Positions 63,993 to 64,000 of a stretch of DNA of 64,000 bases are shown in pieces. Made by a program: the position numbers and the translations under genes. The notes below the pieces were generated by a model. It saw only the letters and a list, made by a program, of their open reading frames with translations, had not been told where the DNA came from and did not search any database. The stretch spans positions 46,575 to 110,574 of the forward strand of contig NZ_QGTH01000003.1 in the NCBI RefSeq assembly GCF_003182075.1. The letters are read 5' to 3'. Source of the stretch: Finegoldia magna. GTDB lineage: Bacteria; Bacillota; Clostridia; Tissierellales; Peptoniphilaceae. Each line of letters begins with the position of its first letter. The stretch's first letter is position 1.

Positions 63993-64000
63993 TATTATTT

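Noticed and set aside
1..64000. tRNA or rRNA genes and CRISPR arrays
   Set aside because: No cloverleaf with CCA-side pairing, no rRNA-like GC-rich conserved blocks, and no regularly spaced repeats were seen on reading both strands.

Overview
The window is about 30% GC with short intergenic gaps and AGGAGG-type ribosome binding sites. Its gene orders are typical of Firmicutes: rimP-nusA-ylxR-infB-rbfA, miaB-mutS-mutL-miaA, phoH-ybeY-dgk-cdd-era-recO-glyS-ppsR and uppS-cdsA-rseP-ispG-polC. Together with AGA/AAA-rich codon use, luxS, selD and PyrI-type aspartate transcarbamoylase, this points to an anaerobic low-GC Gram-positive organism of the Clostridia/Tissierellia type. A Finegoldia or other Peptoniphilaceae coccus is my best guess, inferred without any database search. 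The DNA is almost entirely chromosomal housekeeping sequence. The only stretch over 300 bases without a gene is the right end (63536-64000).

Layout. 1-2153: end of an unidentified gene, then an NfeD/FloA membrane-microdomain cluster. 2160-12241: the translation and RNA operon rimP, nusA, ylxR (rnpM), infB, rbfA, nrnA-like, truB, ribF, rpsO and pnp. 12293-16646: dut, ftsK/spoIIIE, pgsA and recA, with a LexA box at recA. 16677-20098: an Mre11/SbcD-like nuclease followed by a Rad50/SbcC-like ATPase that is split over three overlapping genes. 20217-24891: RNase Y, a PHP phosphoesterase, an aminotransferase and a Xer-type tyrosine recombinase. 24967-26079: the divergent SOS pair yneA-like/lexA with LexA boxes between them. 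From 26.1 to 58.2 kb everything lies on the minus strand: ynbB-like, miaA, mutL, mutS and miaB; a PP2C phosphatase and a PASTA pseudokinase; ppsR, a degenerate GlyS-like gene, recO, era, cdd, a dgkA-PAP2 fusion, ybeY and phoH; polC, ispG, rseP, cdsA and uppS; the pyrBICFKDE operon; and nth and nfo. 58250-59832 carries rodA and luxS on the plus strand. The last minus-strand block is tdk, ppiB, an atypical response regulator, selD and comEA.

How the genes work together. DNA repair is heavily represented: recA, lexA, yneA, SbcCD-like proteins, mutSL, nth, nfo and recO. The SOS wiring can be read directly from LexA boxes at recA and in the lexA/yneA gap. Translation and RNA genes form one long operon with internal signals: a strong hairpin before rimP, a promoter plus structured leader before rpsO, and a terminator between rpsO and pnp. 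The pyr operon encodes all of de novo UMP synthesis except carbamoyl phosphate synthase. Its leader is very short and has no visible PyrR attenuator.

The most unusual features are ancestral enzymes that look repurposed or rearranged. (1) A PASTA kinase has lost both catalytic aspartates yet still sits beside an intact PP2C phosphatase. (2) A GlyS (glycyl-tRNA synthetase beta)-like gene sits at the normal glyS position, but glyQ is missing and conserved motifs are lost. (3) The Rad50/SbcC-like ATPase is split into three genes. (4) An OmpR-type response regulator lacks the acidic pocket and the conserved lysine. (5) The right end holds a compact three-way-junction structure and a plus-strand terminator with no gene in front of it, possibly the edge of a repeat or mobile element.
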